From positions 6,696,001 through 6,760,000 of the forward strand of contig NC_133025.1 of NCBI RefSeq assembly GCF_048771995.1: DNA of 64,000 bases, given 5' to 3'. This document shows positions 11,601 to 26,300 of this stretch, piece after piece. Origin of the DNA: Taeniopygia guttata. Taxonomy: Eukaryota > Chordata > Aves > Passeriformes > Estrildidae. Every line of letters begins with the position of its first letter. The first letter of the stretch is position 1. The position numbers were made by a program, and so were the translations under genes. The notes beneath the pieces are model-generated. The model had not been told where the DNA came from. It made no database searches and was given only the letters and a program-made list of their open reading frames with translations.

Positions 11601-14600
11601 ACCCCATCCTGTCCACCAGAACAGTTCAGCTTCTCTTCTGGGAGAAGACAGACATGGCATCATGAAGCTGTCTTCACTATGCTCTGCTGCTGGCATGACA
11701 TGGGACCAGTAGTCAAGGCTGAAGAATATTATCATACTCTTTAATTTTAATTATAACATCTGTTTGTAACATTAACCTCACAGTCTCTTCTCCTCTTTGT
11801 GACAGCTAACTTGTGAAATTTTGAAAAGACTGAACAGGGCCAATAAAAATTTAATGGCAGTGACAGCTTTATTCTCAGATCTAACAAATAAAAAACGCTA
11901 CCCAAGTCTCAGATCTCAGGCAATAATCTAAAAGAACTAAGAAAAAGTTGAAGCAAAATAAATAAATTTAAAACATAGAATATTCCCAGCTATGAAAAAT
12001 ATTGTCATTGATTCAGAATGTAAATGAATTTTTATTTGGCTTAGGATAACAACCTTTCAAAATCTACACGGGGGAACAATTTTCTAGAAAGCAGAATTTT
12101 TAAGTGTTTTTTTTTTTTTTTTAATTAGCTTTTGAAATAAGGAGCTTTTTCAGTCCCTAATTCTAGGAGATCAGCCAAATATGGTAAATAAGGTTGAAGC
12201 TGGGCAGCATCTATGATCTAGTGATCATAATTTCATTTAATTTGGAAACACTCATGGGAGTACACCCTATAGAAGGGGCTACAAAAAGCAGATCCACCCC
12301 AGTTGTTTGATAGAATTCCCTGAAATTATTACTGTAACTGAAAGAGCAGGGTTTAGGTTTTCTGACTACAATAATGTTTCACAGGATAAAGTGGAGAGGG
12401 CTGCTCCTGAATGCAGTATCTGTCTGGTTTGAAATTAAAAACTCATTAGAGGATGTACTGAATGGCTTGGGGGAAAGCAAGCAGGATGAAAAGTCCCTTC
12501 CCTCTTAAATACTTCTGCTGTTAAAATTTAGCCCAACACAGTGCTGACTAGAAAGTTGTCTTGTGACCTCTGAAATAAATGGATCATCTCCATATAAAGT
12601 CTGTGCATTATGACAAACCAGGAACTGATGCAGATAAATAATAAGATCAAGCATCAGGGAGACACATTGGTTCAGAAAGTCCTGGGTAAAGTTAGATTAA
12701 TGGTGGCTCAGATTTGTTCTTTGGGCACCTTAGCCTATCCCCACAAGATGAGCAGGCATGTTCCTGTGAGCAGGTGGAGACAGAACTCAAAGAGAATGAC
12801 CTGGGAGTATGGACACAGGACACTTGCTCAGCTTCTGCTCCACTGGCCACAGGCAGGCTGGAAGAGCTCAGCCAGAAGAGTGATGAATCCCACATCTCAG
12901 TGGCTGCAAATCCCATAGCTTTAAAATACTTAAAAGCCAAGGTCTACAACATGAAGTCCTGGGAAGAGCTTCTACCTCCATGTTTGCCCTCCCCTCCTGT
13001 TTTGGTCTCTGTAAATTACACACAATTTTGGTATGGTTTCACAATAAATATAGAAATTGTGCATAATTCCAACATCACTAGTTCTGTATCAGGATGAAGT
13101 TGCTGAGGGCTGAGAGACTATCCTACCAAACACCATAACATCCTTCCCTCAGTCCTACAAAGGTCCCCAGGCATCAGCCAATGCTGGACACAAAATATGG
13201 GAGTAGATGGATCTGTTGCTTGGTCAGCTCTAAATTCCTCATATCAGAAGCTCACAATTGTATCATAAAAGTACTAACAAACCTTATTTCAACAACATGA
13301 GCAATTTACTGCAACCAGCTGTCTGCTCCTGCCTCTCTGCTCCCATCTACTGTTTTGCTGTCACAAAGGCCTGAGAAACTTCTTTGCTTCAGTGCAAGGT
13401 CAGTTGTGTTAGCTACAGCCACCAGAGGAGATGGCGGTGGCTGGAAAGTTGCAAGTGGCCACAGCGGTGTGTTCAGTCACTCCTGACACACTGAAAACAG
13501 CATGTCTGCCTGTGGCCACATCAGAGAGAAACTGGGGCACTTCAGGGATTGGGCAGTAAACAGCACAAAAAAAGAGCTTTTCTATCAACCTAGGTATTGT
13601 GTAAGGGTCTTTTCAACAAGTAAACTTGAGGGGCTGCTAGGTACACTGCTGCTCACTGTGCATCCACATACAGGTGAAGAAGTCACCTTCCCTCTGCAGC
13701 ACAGACAGGGGAGCCTATCTGATTCTGGCACACTACTCAGCTTCACTTATTTTCTTCATAGTCCTGCTAGCTTACATACAATATCCTCTGCTTAGATTCT
13801 CCCATCCTGAGCAAGGACCAGAGATAGAGGTGGCCCCATTTAAAAAGCAGAAGCTGAAAGTCATTGTCATTTTAATTAATATCCTGCAGAGGCAAGAAGA
13901 AAAGCAAATAAAAAAGGATGAAAGAAAATAAAAATCAAAACAAAATTAGGTCAATCCTCTTTCCTGAGGGATCATCTGCAGACAACCCAAGGACCCGCTG
14001 ATCCCCACATCCTGCACAACATCCTTCACCTTACTGTAGCCTGGCATCCCACTTCCACCCTCCTGTCCTGTGGAGGCTGAAAGGCAGAAGGAAGGGGCAG
14101 AAAGCAATCCTGTTGTACAACCAGTAATCTGACACTGCCTTTAACAAGATTAACTTGTATCCCTCTGTCCTCCATCCCCCAACACACAAGAAAACCTTTT
14201 TAAGGCCAGTGCTGGTTTGTTTCTCTACCCTGGGAAGCTTATGCCACCGAATAATCTGCACTTTTGTCCTCCTCCAGCATTATTTCTGTCTCTGGGTGTT
14301 TCTCATTTTCCTGTGTCTTATGAATTTTCCTCCTGGCATTAATAACGTTGTGGAGAATAATTTCAGATGCCAGCCTAAGTGTGTGTTTCAGAGATGCAGC
14401 TTTGGACAGAAAAGGTTGGCCCTGCGAGACAGGGAGATGGAGAGGACATTTCCTGTGGTCTCACTCACCACCAGGGACCACAGGGTGAGCATTCCCTGTG
14501 GAGCCATCAGGTTTCCCATCCCGTGGATGTTAATAGGCACTTAATTGTGGTGATGGGCAGAAGGGAAGAGGGGAAAAGGCAGGCAGTTAAATACAGTAAC

Positions 14601-17262
14601 AGTAAAGGACTGTGTTTAAGGAGGTGGCACAAGTGAAGTGCCTCAGACAACAGTGTCAGATGTGCCCAGGGAGAGACAGGCAAGAAATACAGCTCTGAGG
14701 GAGCCTTAAGAAAACTGCAGGCTGAGAAAGGGGAAGTAAAGCCTTGTATGGAGAAAGCCCCTTGTAGGACTGGAGGGATGAAGATGAGGAGACTAGTTAT
14801 GGTTATAAGGTAATTACATGTCTCTTAATCAGTAGCATTGCTTTCCCAAGAACTCTGCTGGGGATTTCCAGGCTGCACACTCATGGCTGGAGCTAAGGGC
14901 TCAGGAGCAGCGTGCTGTCAGGGTGAAAGCTCAGCACTGAGCTCGCTGCAGGCTGGTCCCAAGCATCCAGGTTATCCCAGCCCAAGCTGAGCAGCTTTGC
15001 TGCAAAACCCTGCCTAGATTACCTGTCACTGCTGGCAAGCTGCCTCCCACGTATTGCAGAGCCTTGCTGGCACAACCAGGGTGGGTGGCTGGGTTTTCTT
15101 TTTTTGTTTTGGGGCTTTTTTTCTGATTCTTTCACAAGGAATGTGAGAAGACTCATCTATTTTTCCAGACACATACAGTTTAGAGGGAAAGGTCAGTTGG
15201 GTTATGCCTTAACAGTACAGTCAGTGGCTCGTCAGACTAAATAACACAGAATTAAAAAGCTTCTACCTGCAACCCTGGATGGATCAGCTAATTTCTGGGA
15301 AGAAGAGTTTGGATGCTAAAGAAAAGGTGCAACATTTGAGTAACATTCAAACCTAACTTGTCTGTAGAGACAGCTCCTAAACCTGCTACCATTCCAAACC
15401 CACAGAAACCTGCTAAAGTGTTAAAGTTCTAATTTTTATAGAATGAACAAGTACAATTCTACAGTCAACAAGAAAAATACTTCTGTGGATACAAAGGCTC
15501 TAAGCTTTTAATCTTACACTCACACATTGTTCTTCATATTTTTATACATACCTGAGCCTCTTTTTAATCGTCTTCTTGCAAGTTTAATTTGATCCTGAAG
15601 AATCTGGACCCAGTCCCTAGGACCAGGAAGTTTATCCACATGGTTAGCAGTGCAGTATTTTTCTGTAAAGACTGAAATAAAAAGATACCACTTTTTTGAA
15701 ACGTGCCACCAAAAATGGAGAAAAGGAGATGGGAGAGGGTGTTAATCAAAATATATGAAAATTTTCAATTATCAAACAGAATTTTGAAGGCCAAATGTAG
15801 GATTGTGAGAATAAAGCCCAACTCAGTGTTTCACAAGTTCACCATTCAGAAGTGACTTGGCTGCATAAATGTCACAGGAATGGCATCATTACTAAGTATA
15901 AAAGCCTGTCCAGAGAAATATTCTACACCTGATGTCTTCATGAATTTCACACAAAATGATCACAGGAAAATAATACTGTACTTAGAACTGAGTCTCAGAT
16001 GTGGCAGGCCCTTGTTAATGCTGCCTTCCATATGGTACAGATAGAGAGCTGAAGATGTGGTCATTTGGTGGCCTCTTGCTCAGGTTCCTAAGGCTGCAGA
16101 CAAAGTCATGAAAGAGTAAAGTCCTACCACTGTGGAAATCTCCACAGTTTTTATACTGCCAAACCAGATGGAATAGAATTTTTATAAAGCTATTAAAAAA
16201 AAAAAAAAAAAAGGCACTATTACTGAGAAAAAAAATATGCTACCGGTCTAATTTTGTATTTTGTAAAAAAGGTACAGAGAGTCAACATTATCTTTAAATC
16301 CATATTTACAACAAACCTAACAGTGTTATACCAAAAATACAGAATTATAAATTGAGCGAAACTGATGCAATTGATTTTCATCATGCAACTGAGAGGTGTG
16401 CAAAAAATAAAAAAGTGCAGAATAGAAAAAATATTCTTGCTGTTAGTGTTGCTATTGTAAACTTGGTCAGAGGTCTCAGAGTCCAGTGTCCAATTATGAC
16501 TGGCAAACAAAGAGAGAAAGCTGGTCCCAGCTCAAGGGATTTGTAATTCTTGAGAATAAGTATCACACAAATGGGATCGAGAAACATGCAACAAAAAAAT
16601 TACAATTTGAGTATTTTTATACACACACTTTTGAAGCAGCACTACCTGCTAAGTATAAGAGAACCAAAAGTAATTCCCCCCTCCAAGCTCCTTCCATGCT
16701 AACAGCTTCACAAAACCATGGCAAGGCAGGCATCAGCAACACTTTGCTGTGCAGTCTGATCTACAAGGACAGCAGACCAACTCTGAGGGCTGCCCACAGA
16801 AGCCAATACATCCCCACACATTCACAGTGTTTGATTTGCAGCAAACATCATCTTTGTGAAGGTAGAAATAATCTCTTCCTTCTGAATCCATGTGGTATCT
16901 TATACAATGGGCGCCTGACCAATGACTTGTGACTCCTACTTACTTAAAACAGGCAACTGCTCAATGTGTGGTTAGAGAAATAACAACAAAAAGAAATGGG
17001 AATGCAACAACTAGGAGGCAGGGGAATTGGGACCTGCCCTTTCTCATCCACCCAAGCTGTATTGTATTAACAAACCCTCTGCCATAGAAATAGAGACTGA
17101 TTTCAATTTAAAGACCATCTAGTCCAACCCCCCTGCCACAAGTAGGGACATCTTGCACTTCATCAGATTGCTCAATGCCCTGTCCAAGCTGATCTTAAAC
17201 ACTTTCAGGAATGGAGCACCCAAAGCTTCCCTGGGCAAACTGTTCCTATAGTGTCATAATCA

Positions 17263-17310
<48 letters not shown>

Positions 17311-20300
17311 CAGGCTCTGGTAAAATATCCACCCTCATCTTTCTTACAAGCCCCTTTTATATATTAAAAGGCCACAATAAGGTCTGCTAGAGCTTTGTCT
17401 TCTTCAGGCTGAAACACATCAAATTTCTCAGCCTGCCTCCGTAGCAGAGATGCTCCAGCCCTCAGACCATCCTGGTGCTCTCCTCTGGAATTGCTCCAAC
17501 AGGTCCGTGTCTTTCCTGTGCTGGGGACCCCAGAGCTGGATGTAGAACTGCAGGTGGGGTCTCACCACACTGGAGCAGAGGCACAGAATCATGCCCACAG
17601 TTCTTGTGAATTTTTTGCCTATCAGTACTTCCAAGTCCTTTTCTGCAGGGTTGCTCTCAATCCCTTCATCCACCAGTCTATACAGATACTGGGGATTGCC
17701 CTGATGCAGATGGAGGACCTTGCACTCGTTCTTCTTAAACATCAGGAGGTCCACATGGACCCACTCCTTCAGCCTGCCAAGGTCCTGGATGGCATCCCTT
17801 TCCTCCTGTCAACCAACCACACCACTCAGCCTGGTGCCATCTGCAAACTTGCTGAGGGTGGCCTAGAAACCAGTGCCTGTGTCATTGATGAAAATATTAA
17901 ATCTCACCGGTCCCACTATGGATCCCTGAGGGACACATCACACTTATATCTGAACACAGCTCATTGATTTCTGCAGGGAAGGATTTCACTGGCTGAATTT
18001 CTAGTCAACAACACAAAGGAAAAATAACTGCTTCTGACTAGATTTATTTTTTCATATTTTTCTTTTTTTTTTCCCCTGTTCTGAGTGAAAGACTCACAAG
18101 AGAAGCTGATTGCCCAAGAGAAACACTGCAACTGATACAAGTGCCACTGAATGAATATCCAAAGTCAAAAGACAGAATTGCTCCCTGGCTAATCATTCTG
18201 TTGCAGAAGCATTAAATTACTTATAAGGACAGCAGTGAAAATGTTTTCAGACAGGAAGAGTGATTTTAAAGCAAACAGTCCTTCCTTTAAATTCTCTGCC
18301 CATTTTTGTCATTAATGTAGCCTTTTGTATCTCTGTCAGGGAAAAGGACTAAAAGTGCCACTAAAGGATATCTGGGCACGTGGTAGAAGAATGTCCTAAT
18401 GATAATAATGCAAACAACACGATGTTGTTCTTGTAGAGATTTCATACTGGCTCAGTTATTTCTTGGAATAAATGAAACCACAGTGTCTGATAGCTCAGCT
18501 CCTTGGAGGGAAGAAGGGTGCTATTGGAACCAGACTGAGTGAAGATCCACAGGACGTCAGACCTTGGCATCTTATTCCATCACAGCTTTTAGGGACAGGC
18601 TTCCCTATCAGGGATCAGGCACTAGCATTTGGGCAATACTGTAAATGCCAATAAAGATCACTGTTATGACAGTGGTACCTAGTAGTACCATCACAGATTA
18701 AATTTTTCTGTTGGAACTACAAGTCCCTCCTTTCTTCTCTTAAACTCAAGGGAAGAGGTTAATCCAAGCCTCAGAATTTGCTATACTAGTACAATCTTAG
18801 CTACTGAGAAACATTGCTCTCTGCAGTGTGTACCAGCTGCTAATTTAGTAGTCCTGTTGCATTTACTGTAAAATATTTATTTTATCAGGTGCTGTTCAAT
18901 TTAGAGTGGGTTTTTTTGAAGTCATTTTGAACTCCTCTTTCTTTCATTTAACTTATTTATTAAAGCTTTTAAGGAACAATGAGATACAGATAGAGAGAAT
19001 TCAGACAGATTTTTGCAGATTACTCAGCTCAAGAAAAGAAGGTACAAAACAGTGTTTGTGATTTAAACCTAAATACAAGTGTAACTGAAGAAAGTCTGTC
19101 AGCTACTCTGTAAGATATACTAGGACTATGACATAGGCACAGCATACACTTTGCTGCAGAACTGCACAGCTGAGAGGGTCCTCTGAAGCCCTTCATGCCC
19201 AGCCTGCTGCTCAAAGCATGGCCAACTAGATCATAATGCTCTGGCCTGTGACCAGTCACATTTTGAGTATTTCCAGGGATGGAGGTCCTGCAGCCCCTCT
19301 GAGCCCCTACTGCACTGCTCAACCACCCTTATGTTGAAAATGCTTCTCCTTATCAAATTGCAATTTTCCATGTGTTCAGTGCCTCTTGTGCCTCTGAGAC
19401 GAATCTGACCCCACTTATCCACACCATCCCATCAGGTAGTTGTCAACAGCAGTAAGGTTTCTCCTGAATCATCTTCTCTCCAGTTCTCTCAGCTTTCTCT
19501 CATTTGATACTGAAGCAGGGAAGTGGTGAAGTCATAAGTCTTGGTGGTCCTTGTACTGGACTCAAGCCAGTTTCTCAATGCCTTTCTTTCATGGGGAGAG
19601 GGGTCCAAAAGCAGGCACAGAGGTGGTTGGAGAAGATTCTCCTGCCTCCTTTTGCTGCCAATGGACTCACAGAAGCTCTTCTTATTGCCCTGTGTACCCT
19701 AAGTTAGCAATCTGAACCTGGTAACAAGTCTCAGCCTCTAAAATAAGCTCCTCCCTTAGAGCTTATTTTTGGCCTGTCTTTTGGTAATATGGGTATTGTC
19801 CCTACAATATCAGATTTCAAAATAGAATCCAGTTCAGAAACTCTGGCCTAATAATACCAGCTCTTTATATACTGTCATCAGAGAGTTTGAAAGTACATAT
19901 GTTCTTCTGGAAGCTAGATAGCTGTGGCTGCTAGGAAAAATCAACCAGCAAAAGGTGCAAAGGTGCTCACACCAAGAAATTTGCTCCCCCAAGAGAAGGA
20001 CCACTGTACTTATGAGCATCAAACTCATCTCATGCCAGTATTATCTTCCTCCATCTCTCCCCAGTCCAGCCACCAACTACTGAAAAATTTACAGAGCAGA
20101 CACAGTCAAATACAGTGCAAGACTCAGAACCTTGATTGAAGCGTATCAGTTACACTGTCATTATGTTTTCAAGATTTCTTTGCATCTCTGATATCTGGGG
20201 GAAAAAAAATAATTATCTTACATGAACATTGAGTTTCCAGCCTTAGAGCCTGACTTCAGAAACCAGGATCACTGGCTTAAAATTAACACAAGCTGTCCCC

Positions 20301-23300
20301 GTAGAAGCTATTTTTAACAAGTGAATGAAAGGGAATAAAAATAAGACTGCATATTTTAATAGACCTAACACACGTCAGAAAGTCTAATCCCCTCACACTC
20401 TCCTTAGCTGAGAATATGTTCTAATTACACATAGGAAAGAAAGCAGAAAACATACCTTTTATTGCACCCACAATATTTTGGTCTAGTCCTTTCCGGTTGT
20501 CATTGAGACCTCTTTTCCTTTTGCCATTTGGTAAAGAGTTAGCCAAAGTGTTGTCATCAAAAAATGCACAGACCAGCTTCCTAAAGAGCAGACTTCCTGA
20601 GCGAGTGTAGTTTGATAATATAGAGTCCAGCTGTGATTTTGGCATGAAGACATCAAAGCCTTCTGCAAGTTGCACTTCTGGCTACCAAAAGAATACAAAT
20701 GTTTTAATTAAACAAGCATTCAAAGACATTATTTTACTTCAATCATGCATCTGGTGAGACTTTACAATCACTTCATCAAACCATGAATTTTTTCCCAGCT
20801 CTTCAGGACCACAGCAGCCTAAATCACTGAAATCAAACCCCATCAGTGAATAAGCACCTTAAAAGGCAAATCAAACAATCACACTCCTTGTCTAATGTCT
20901 GTAAAAGTTAACAACTACTGACATAATTTCTAGGCATACAGCTAACAAAAAGACAGGAGATACCTTTCAGTGTTGGGTAATAATGACAAAGCACAGGATC
21001 ATCGCAGAGCAGTGCTCCAAAGTGATGCTTTTTGAACATTTATCTAACCATTTAATGGACTTGTTTCACTGCCAAATGCTGTGAACGAGTGTGCTGTGGG
21101 GCAGCCAGGCACTTCCAAGAAGCACAAATGCAGGGATACTGGTCCAATCCATGTGGCCTCCCAAGAGGGCTTCCAGTGAAGATATGGCCCACATGAGTAT
21201 TAGCAGATGATGAGCTCAAGGTTGCCCCTGGAGCCAGCACTTGCTGAGCATCCATTTGTCACTCCTTTTCATAGTCCCAAAATGCATGTTTAGAAGAGGA
21301 TGATGTTAGGCAGACAGTTTATTCCAGTACAAAAATCCTCAACAGTGAATCACAGGGGTTTAAGTGATTGCCAAGGTGAAATGGAGGGGAAGACGAGAAA
21401 AGAAAATCACGCTGTATTTCACAAGAGTCTTCTCTCAAGTACACTGAGGGCCAAAACAGACAAAGGCCTTTGAGGAAGTCCCCTTACCAAGAGTCTTTTT
21501 GCTGCCCCTGTCTGTACATATCAGAAATTACATGAACAGCATTCACAGAATTTTCTTCTGTGAGTACCATACAATGCTTATGGTCACACTTCTTCATGGA
21601 ATAATTATGTATCTAGAAAACACATTTGGAATAAACTAAAATTTTGAAAATACTGTTTAGCAATTGGCAAGGAGGTAAAAGAATCACTGATCATGATATG
21701 AGGAAATAAGCCAATATTACAGCCTTACTCCTAAGAACTTGCCCTTTTTTTTCCCCATATGAAATATATTCAGCAATGATGATGATTTTCAGAGAAGTTT
21801 ACAGAGCAAGAGCAAATGCCATCTCCCATCATATCACCTGCAAACATCTTGACTCTAGACAGAAGAAAAGCATGACAGTCTCAGAACAATTTGGCTGTGT
21901 AATTATTTTCCCATGGATTTGTAAAAATCAGTATGAAGAGTGTTGCAGCGAGTAGAGTATTTCCAAAGTATGCACTGTCATGGGATATGGATGTGTACTG
22001 TGTGACAAAACTGAAGATTACAATGCTTTGGGAAGCCAGGATGAAGAATCTTAAAATATACAGGTAACAATAACAACAAAAAATTATAAGAAGCATATAA
22101 ATACATACTACATATTAACTATGTACATATTTATGTATTACATATAACTACATTTATATGTAGTTATACTAACAACATATAAAATTATGTAGTTCCTCAG
22201 CTTGTTCTGGATGAAAATTTGGTTTTTTACCTCAAGAACTTTGAAAATGCTGAATCCAGCAAAACAGTCAGTTACTGACATTTGAGAATATTCCAGTATA
22301 GGTGGGTTTTTAATATGTTACTTCTAAACTTCTGGTGAAAGAAAAGATTTTCAAGAGTACATAAATGCAGGCCAAGTTCACAACCTGGGAAAAATTCTAC
22401 TTCATGTAAATCAAAAACCAGAATGCAGCTGACAGGTGATGAAGGATACCTGCCCTATTCTGTTTCTTTGGTCTTGTGATAGCCATCTAAGATGACCTCA
22501 ATGATCCAAACACCCAGGGCAGAGAAATTATAGAACCATAGAAAAGTTTAGGTTGGAAAAAGCCTTAAAGGTGATTAACTCCAGCCATTAGCCTACCACT
22601 AAACCATGTCTCCAAGTGCCACATTTACATATCTTTTAAATACCTCCAGGGATGGTAACTGCCACCACTTCCCCAGGCAGCCTGTTCCCGTTCTTGACAA
22701 CCATTTTGGGGAAGAAATTTTTCCCAATATCCAAAATAAGCCTTCTGTGGTGCAACTTGAGGCCATTTCCTCTTGTCACAACACTTGTAGCTGGGAGAAG
22801 GGATGGACACCCACCTAAGCTACACTCTCCTCTCAGGGAGTTGCAGAGAGTGAAAAGGTCCCCCCTGAGTGTCCTTTCCTCCAGGATAACTATCCCAGCT
22901 CCACTGCCCTTCTCTAGACATGCTCCAGACCCTGAGTATCTCTGTTGTGAGGAGCCCAAAACTGACACCAGGATGTGAGGTGAGGCCTCAGCACTGCTGA
23001 GTACGGAGGAACAGCCATTGCCTTGGTCTTGCTGGCCAGACTATTGCTGGTACCCTCACCAAAAGCCAGTTCTTCCTGTGGTACCTCTTCTGACACCTCC
23101 TACTTAAAACCCAAAAAGCCAGAAGGATCATGAGGCCCTGCTTCTCTATTTGTACTGAAAAATCAAGTGAGCCTCTTCTCTCCCCTCTCCTCATGGTTTC
23201 CCTCTTTCCTGGTCTTAGAACACCTGCATTATGCTTTGGCAGGTGCACCAACCACCCTACAATACAGCTGTAAAATACATTTCAAACCTTACCATTGTAC

Positions 23301-26300
23301 CAGTGTGGATGAGTCATTATTATTTTAGTTTTGATTGTTTTATTCTTAATATAGGGATCAACTTGTTTATCAGTTAAATAATCTGGAGGCAAAACTGATT
23401 TATTCTTGCTTTCCTTTAGTAGTTAGCTCTTCTTCCATCAAAGACAATCAGTAACCATTTGAACATCATGATCACTCTGAATGTGATTTCTCAAAGAAAA
23501 AGCACTTATTAGTAGATAATGATCATGGCAAAAGGAACTGGAGGGTAAACAATTTGTGAACCATAAAATAAAGAAGAACAACAAAATAAAGAAGACCTGA
23601 ATGCTAAAGGCTTTTGCTGTGCTAAAATTAACAGGCAGTGAATAAGATTTAATCCTAGATATTTTAGTAGGCTATAATATGTAGATTAAAAATTATTAGG
23701 TTATAAATGAAATATTACAACTGTAAAACAAACACAAGTTCAACTAAGAGTTGTAATCAGATCATTGCATTTCAAAAGCAGATTCTCTGATTCATGCTCT
23801 AGATTGAAGGTTTGTCTCACCAAGACATTTTCCACCTCTGTAAGTAGCAGTATTTCATCTCAGCAGGTCTGGACTAATTGCACTGGTTTTGGCAGCCCTG
23901 ATTTTCTACCCATTAAACTTGGATTCTTCTTAAAGTTCAATAAATGTTGGCAAAATAGCAGTGGCAGCAGTGGTGATGTATGACACAGCACACACTACAG
24001 ACAACCTGTGGAATATTCTCAAGGGAACATTTATTCATGATGCTTTGTAAAATGTCTTGCAGGTCTTTTCAGGCACACAGACATGCTGGTTGTGACCACA
24101 CCAAAGATGTTTATAAAAAAAGTAGAAAAAGATAATGCTGACATTTGTTCTCAAAGAAGTGACTTTCTTAAGCCTTCTCAAAATATTTAAGGTCACATTT
24201 TATTTTTGCATTAAATATATCTGTTTTCAGAACTCAAATGCTTTCTTTCCAAAGACAAAACAAAATAAATTTGTTTGTCATGGGGTTCTGGCTCCATAAA
24301 TTTAGTCAAACAACTGTTGTGGCAAGCAAGGGCTCAAGCATGGAAGGACAGATGAGGACCTGATTTATGAGCCAAATGTTTTCTCTTTTTTTCCTTAGGT
24401 CAAACTGGTAACTACAAAGAATCGTGTCCAGCGATGAAACACATTCATAAAGCCAAATTAAATTCCATTGCAAGCACAAAAATGTTTTCAAAACTGTGTT
24501 TCAAGCTGACAAGAGTGCCACAAGCAAAGAAAAATTATAAGCACAAATTGCATACTGGAGATAAATTACCAGTCCTCCCCAAACCTTTACCTCAAACATT
24601 ATTAAACTCAGTACTACAAAAGGAAACCCTCTGAAAAAAGCATCAAACTAGTTACTCTGTATCACTACACTGACTCTGTGGCATGAGACTGCAACCTAAT
24701 TAGTGGTGTGGCTTGCATCTCTGTAACTGAATTATCCTGACTGCTCTTTTTTATTATTAGTTCCCTCTTCCAGAAGGATAGGATATTATCTGCTGCATTG
24801 TTTTCATTTACGCTTATTGATACAGAATTTAATTATGTATTTCTAGCTCATAGTACTTAGGAAATTGGAAAGAGCCTGCTCAAAATTAAAAATATATTAG
24901 AGGAATTAATGAACAGTTTACTTGTCGGTGAACTGGTTTGGATGACATCAATTTGGTCATTAAACAAAGCCAATCATCCACTAGATACATGGAGTTTCTA
25001 TCAGTGTGTATATGAATCAAGAAAACATACTTACTGCAATTTTCTATGGGAAAAGTGCATATTCTTAGAGTGGCAAATTTTGGCCTTTTTAGTCACACTA
25101 ACTGAGTAGAATGAGTCCCTATGACAGCACAGAGAGCAATCAAGACCAAATGACCCAATTCAGCAAAGACTGAATATGAACTTTTCTAGAGATGAGGAGT
25201 TCCCCCAAGGTCAGTGGGACCAGAAAAGCAGGAAAGCACATAAATACTCCTTGGCAGGATAAAGACCCATGTGTGGATTACATGGGCTCATCAGCAATGA
25301 TGGGGCTGTGAATGCTTTACACACCTTGCACTTTTCATGGCTCCTTATCTCAGCCATGGCTCTTGGCATTGGGAGAGATGAAGAACAAGTTTCCACCAAA
25401 AGCTCAAAAACCAGGAGCCTTGAACTCAAGGGAAAACTTCATGCTTGTGAAAGTTTTAAAAAAGGCCCAAAACCCCACAATGAGCACTCCACACATCTAA
25501 CTCTTAACACCTCCATTCACTCCTACCCAAGATTTGCTTGTTCATTCTAACAAAAAGTGGAAAGATGCATCAATGTGACTTGAGTACTGATTCTCCTGAA
25601 CGAGTCAGTATTTCAAAAGCTTGCAATCCTGCATATTAAAATTTTAACTTACATCTGATGAAGCTGATTCAAGGATAATTCCAAACCCTGAAACAGGGGT
25701 CTCTGGCTTCAGGGGGGGTTCAATTGCTTGCAGACTCGATTGTTCCGAGTTTACTGTCAGTGTCTTCTCATTCTCTGGAGAGCTGGGTTTCTTATTCGTG
25801 GAAACTGGTTCAACAACTTTGAGGGGCAGTTTTCTCTTTTTATTTCTCTTTCTTGATATTGTTGACTTCTGTGCACAGATCAGAGGAACAGGAGGCTGCT
25901 GTCTGTTTTGAGTCCCAACTGAATGAAAGACATTAATGCATTAATTTTACAGACAAAAGCCCATAAATATCCACACAGATGCACCATTAAATTACTGACT
26001 CACTGAACTTATTTTCCAGATAAGTGATGCAATTTTCAGGGTGGGCTGCTGGTGCATGGGAAACAAGTAAGTTTTATCACTTTTGCATAATTTTCCAATC
26101 TGTACGATGGGGATAATGACAGTGAGCTCTGCAGAGAGGCTTTTCAAGCCATACTGATGAACACTATTTTAAGGAAATTAGGAATACACAGTTCTTTTTC
26201 CTAGTGACCACTGGATGGCTGGTGACACGAAGCACTTCAGTGATGATTAATTTGTGTGCCCTCTGAATGACTGAGAATTCACTCTTTGAGGATCTCTTCC

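Larger units (their letters stand above)
2699..15551 (-). other. BEND7: BEND7 last intron (12.9 kb)
   Basis: Non-coding. It contains CR1 fragments near 5115, 8437 and 11041, the left copy of a duplicated block (5115-5671), a CACGTG inverted repeat (8013-8061) and several homopolymer tracts (T at 3464-3479 and 12107-12122). Stretches such as 12200-13100 look like old decayed repeat, but I cannot name a family. A different terminal exon could be hidden here. Confidence 0.6.
15672..20455 (-). other. BEND7: BEND7 intron 6
   Basis: A 4.8-kb intron. It holds an A18 tract (16195-16212), a long CR1 fragment with recognisable reverse-transcriptase coding relics (17083-17968) and a second CR1 fragment (19155-19625). 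No coding exon was seen. Confidence 0.8.
20682..25652 (-). other. BEND7: BEND7 intron 5
   Basis: A 5-kb intron with a CR1 fragment (22531-23090), an A/T-rich perfect hairpin (22143-22168) and otherwise A/T-rich unique sequence. Confidence 0.8.

Noticed and set aside
12610-13097. Possible decayed mobile element or gene fragment
   Set aside because: Two overlapping frames are open, but I could match neither to CR1, an ERV or any protein family, so no call was made.
17428-17967. Open frames of 108 and 158 codons that could look like a gene
   Set aside because: The minus-strand frame is the CR1 reverse-transcriptase relic and the plus-strand frame is its antisense shadow.
22636-22978. Overlapping open frames of about 110 codons on both strands
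   Set aside because: The interval is an antisense CR1 fragment.
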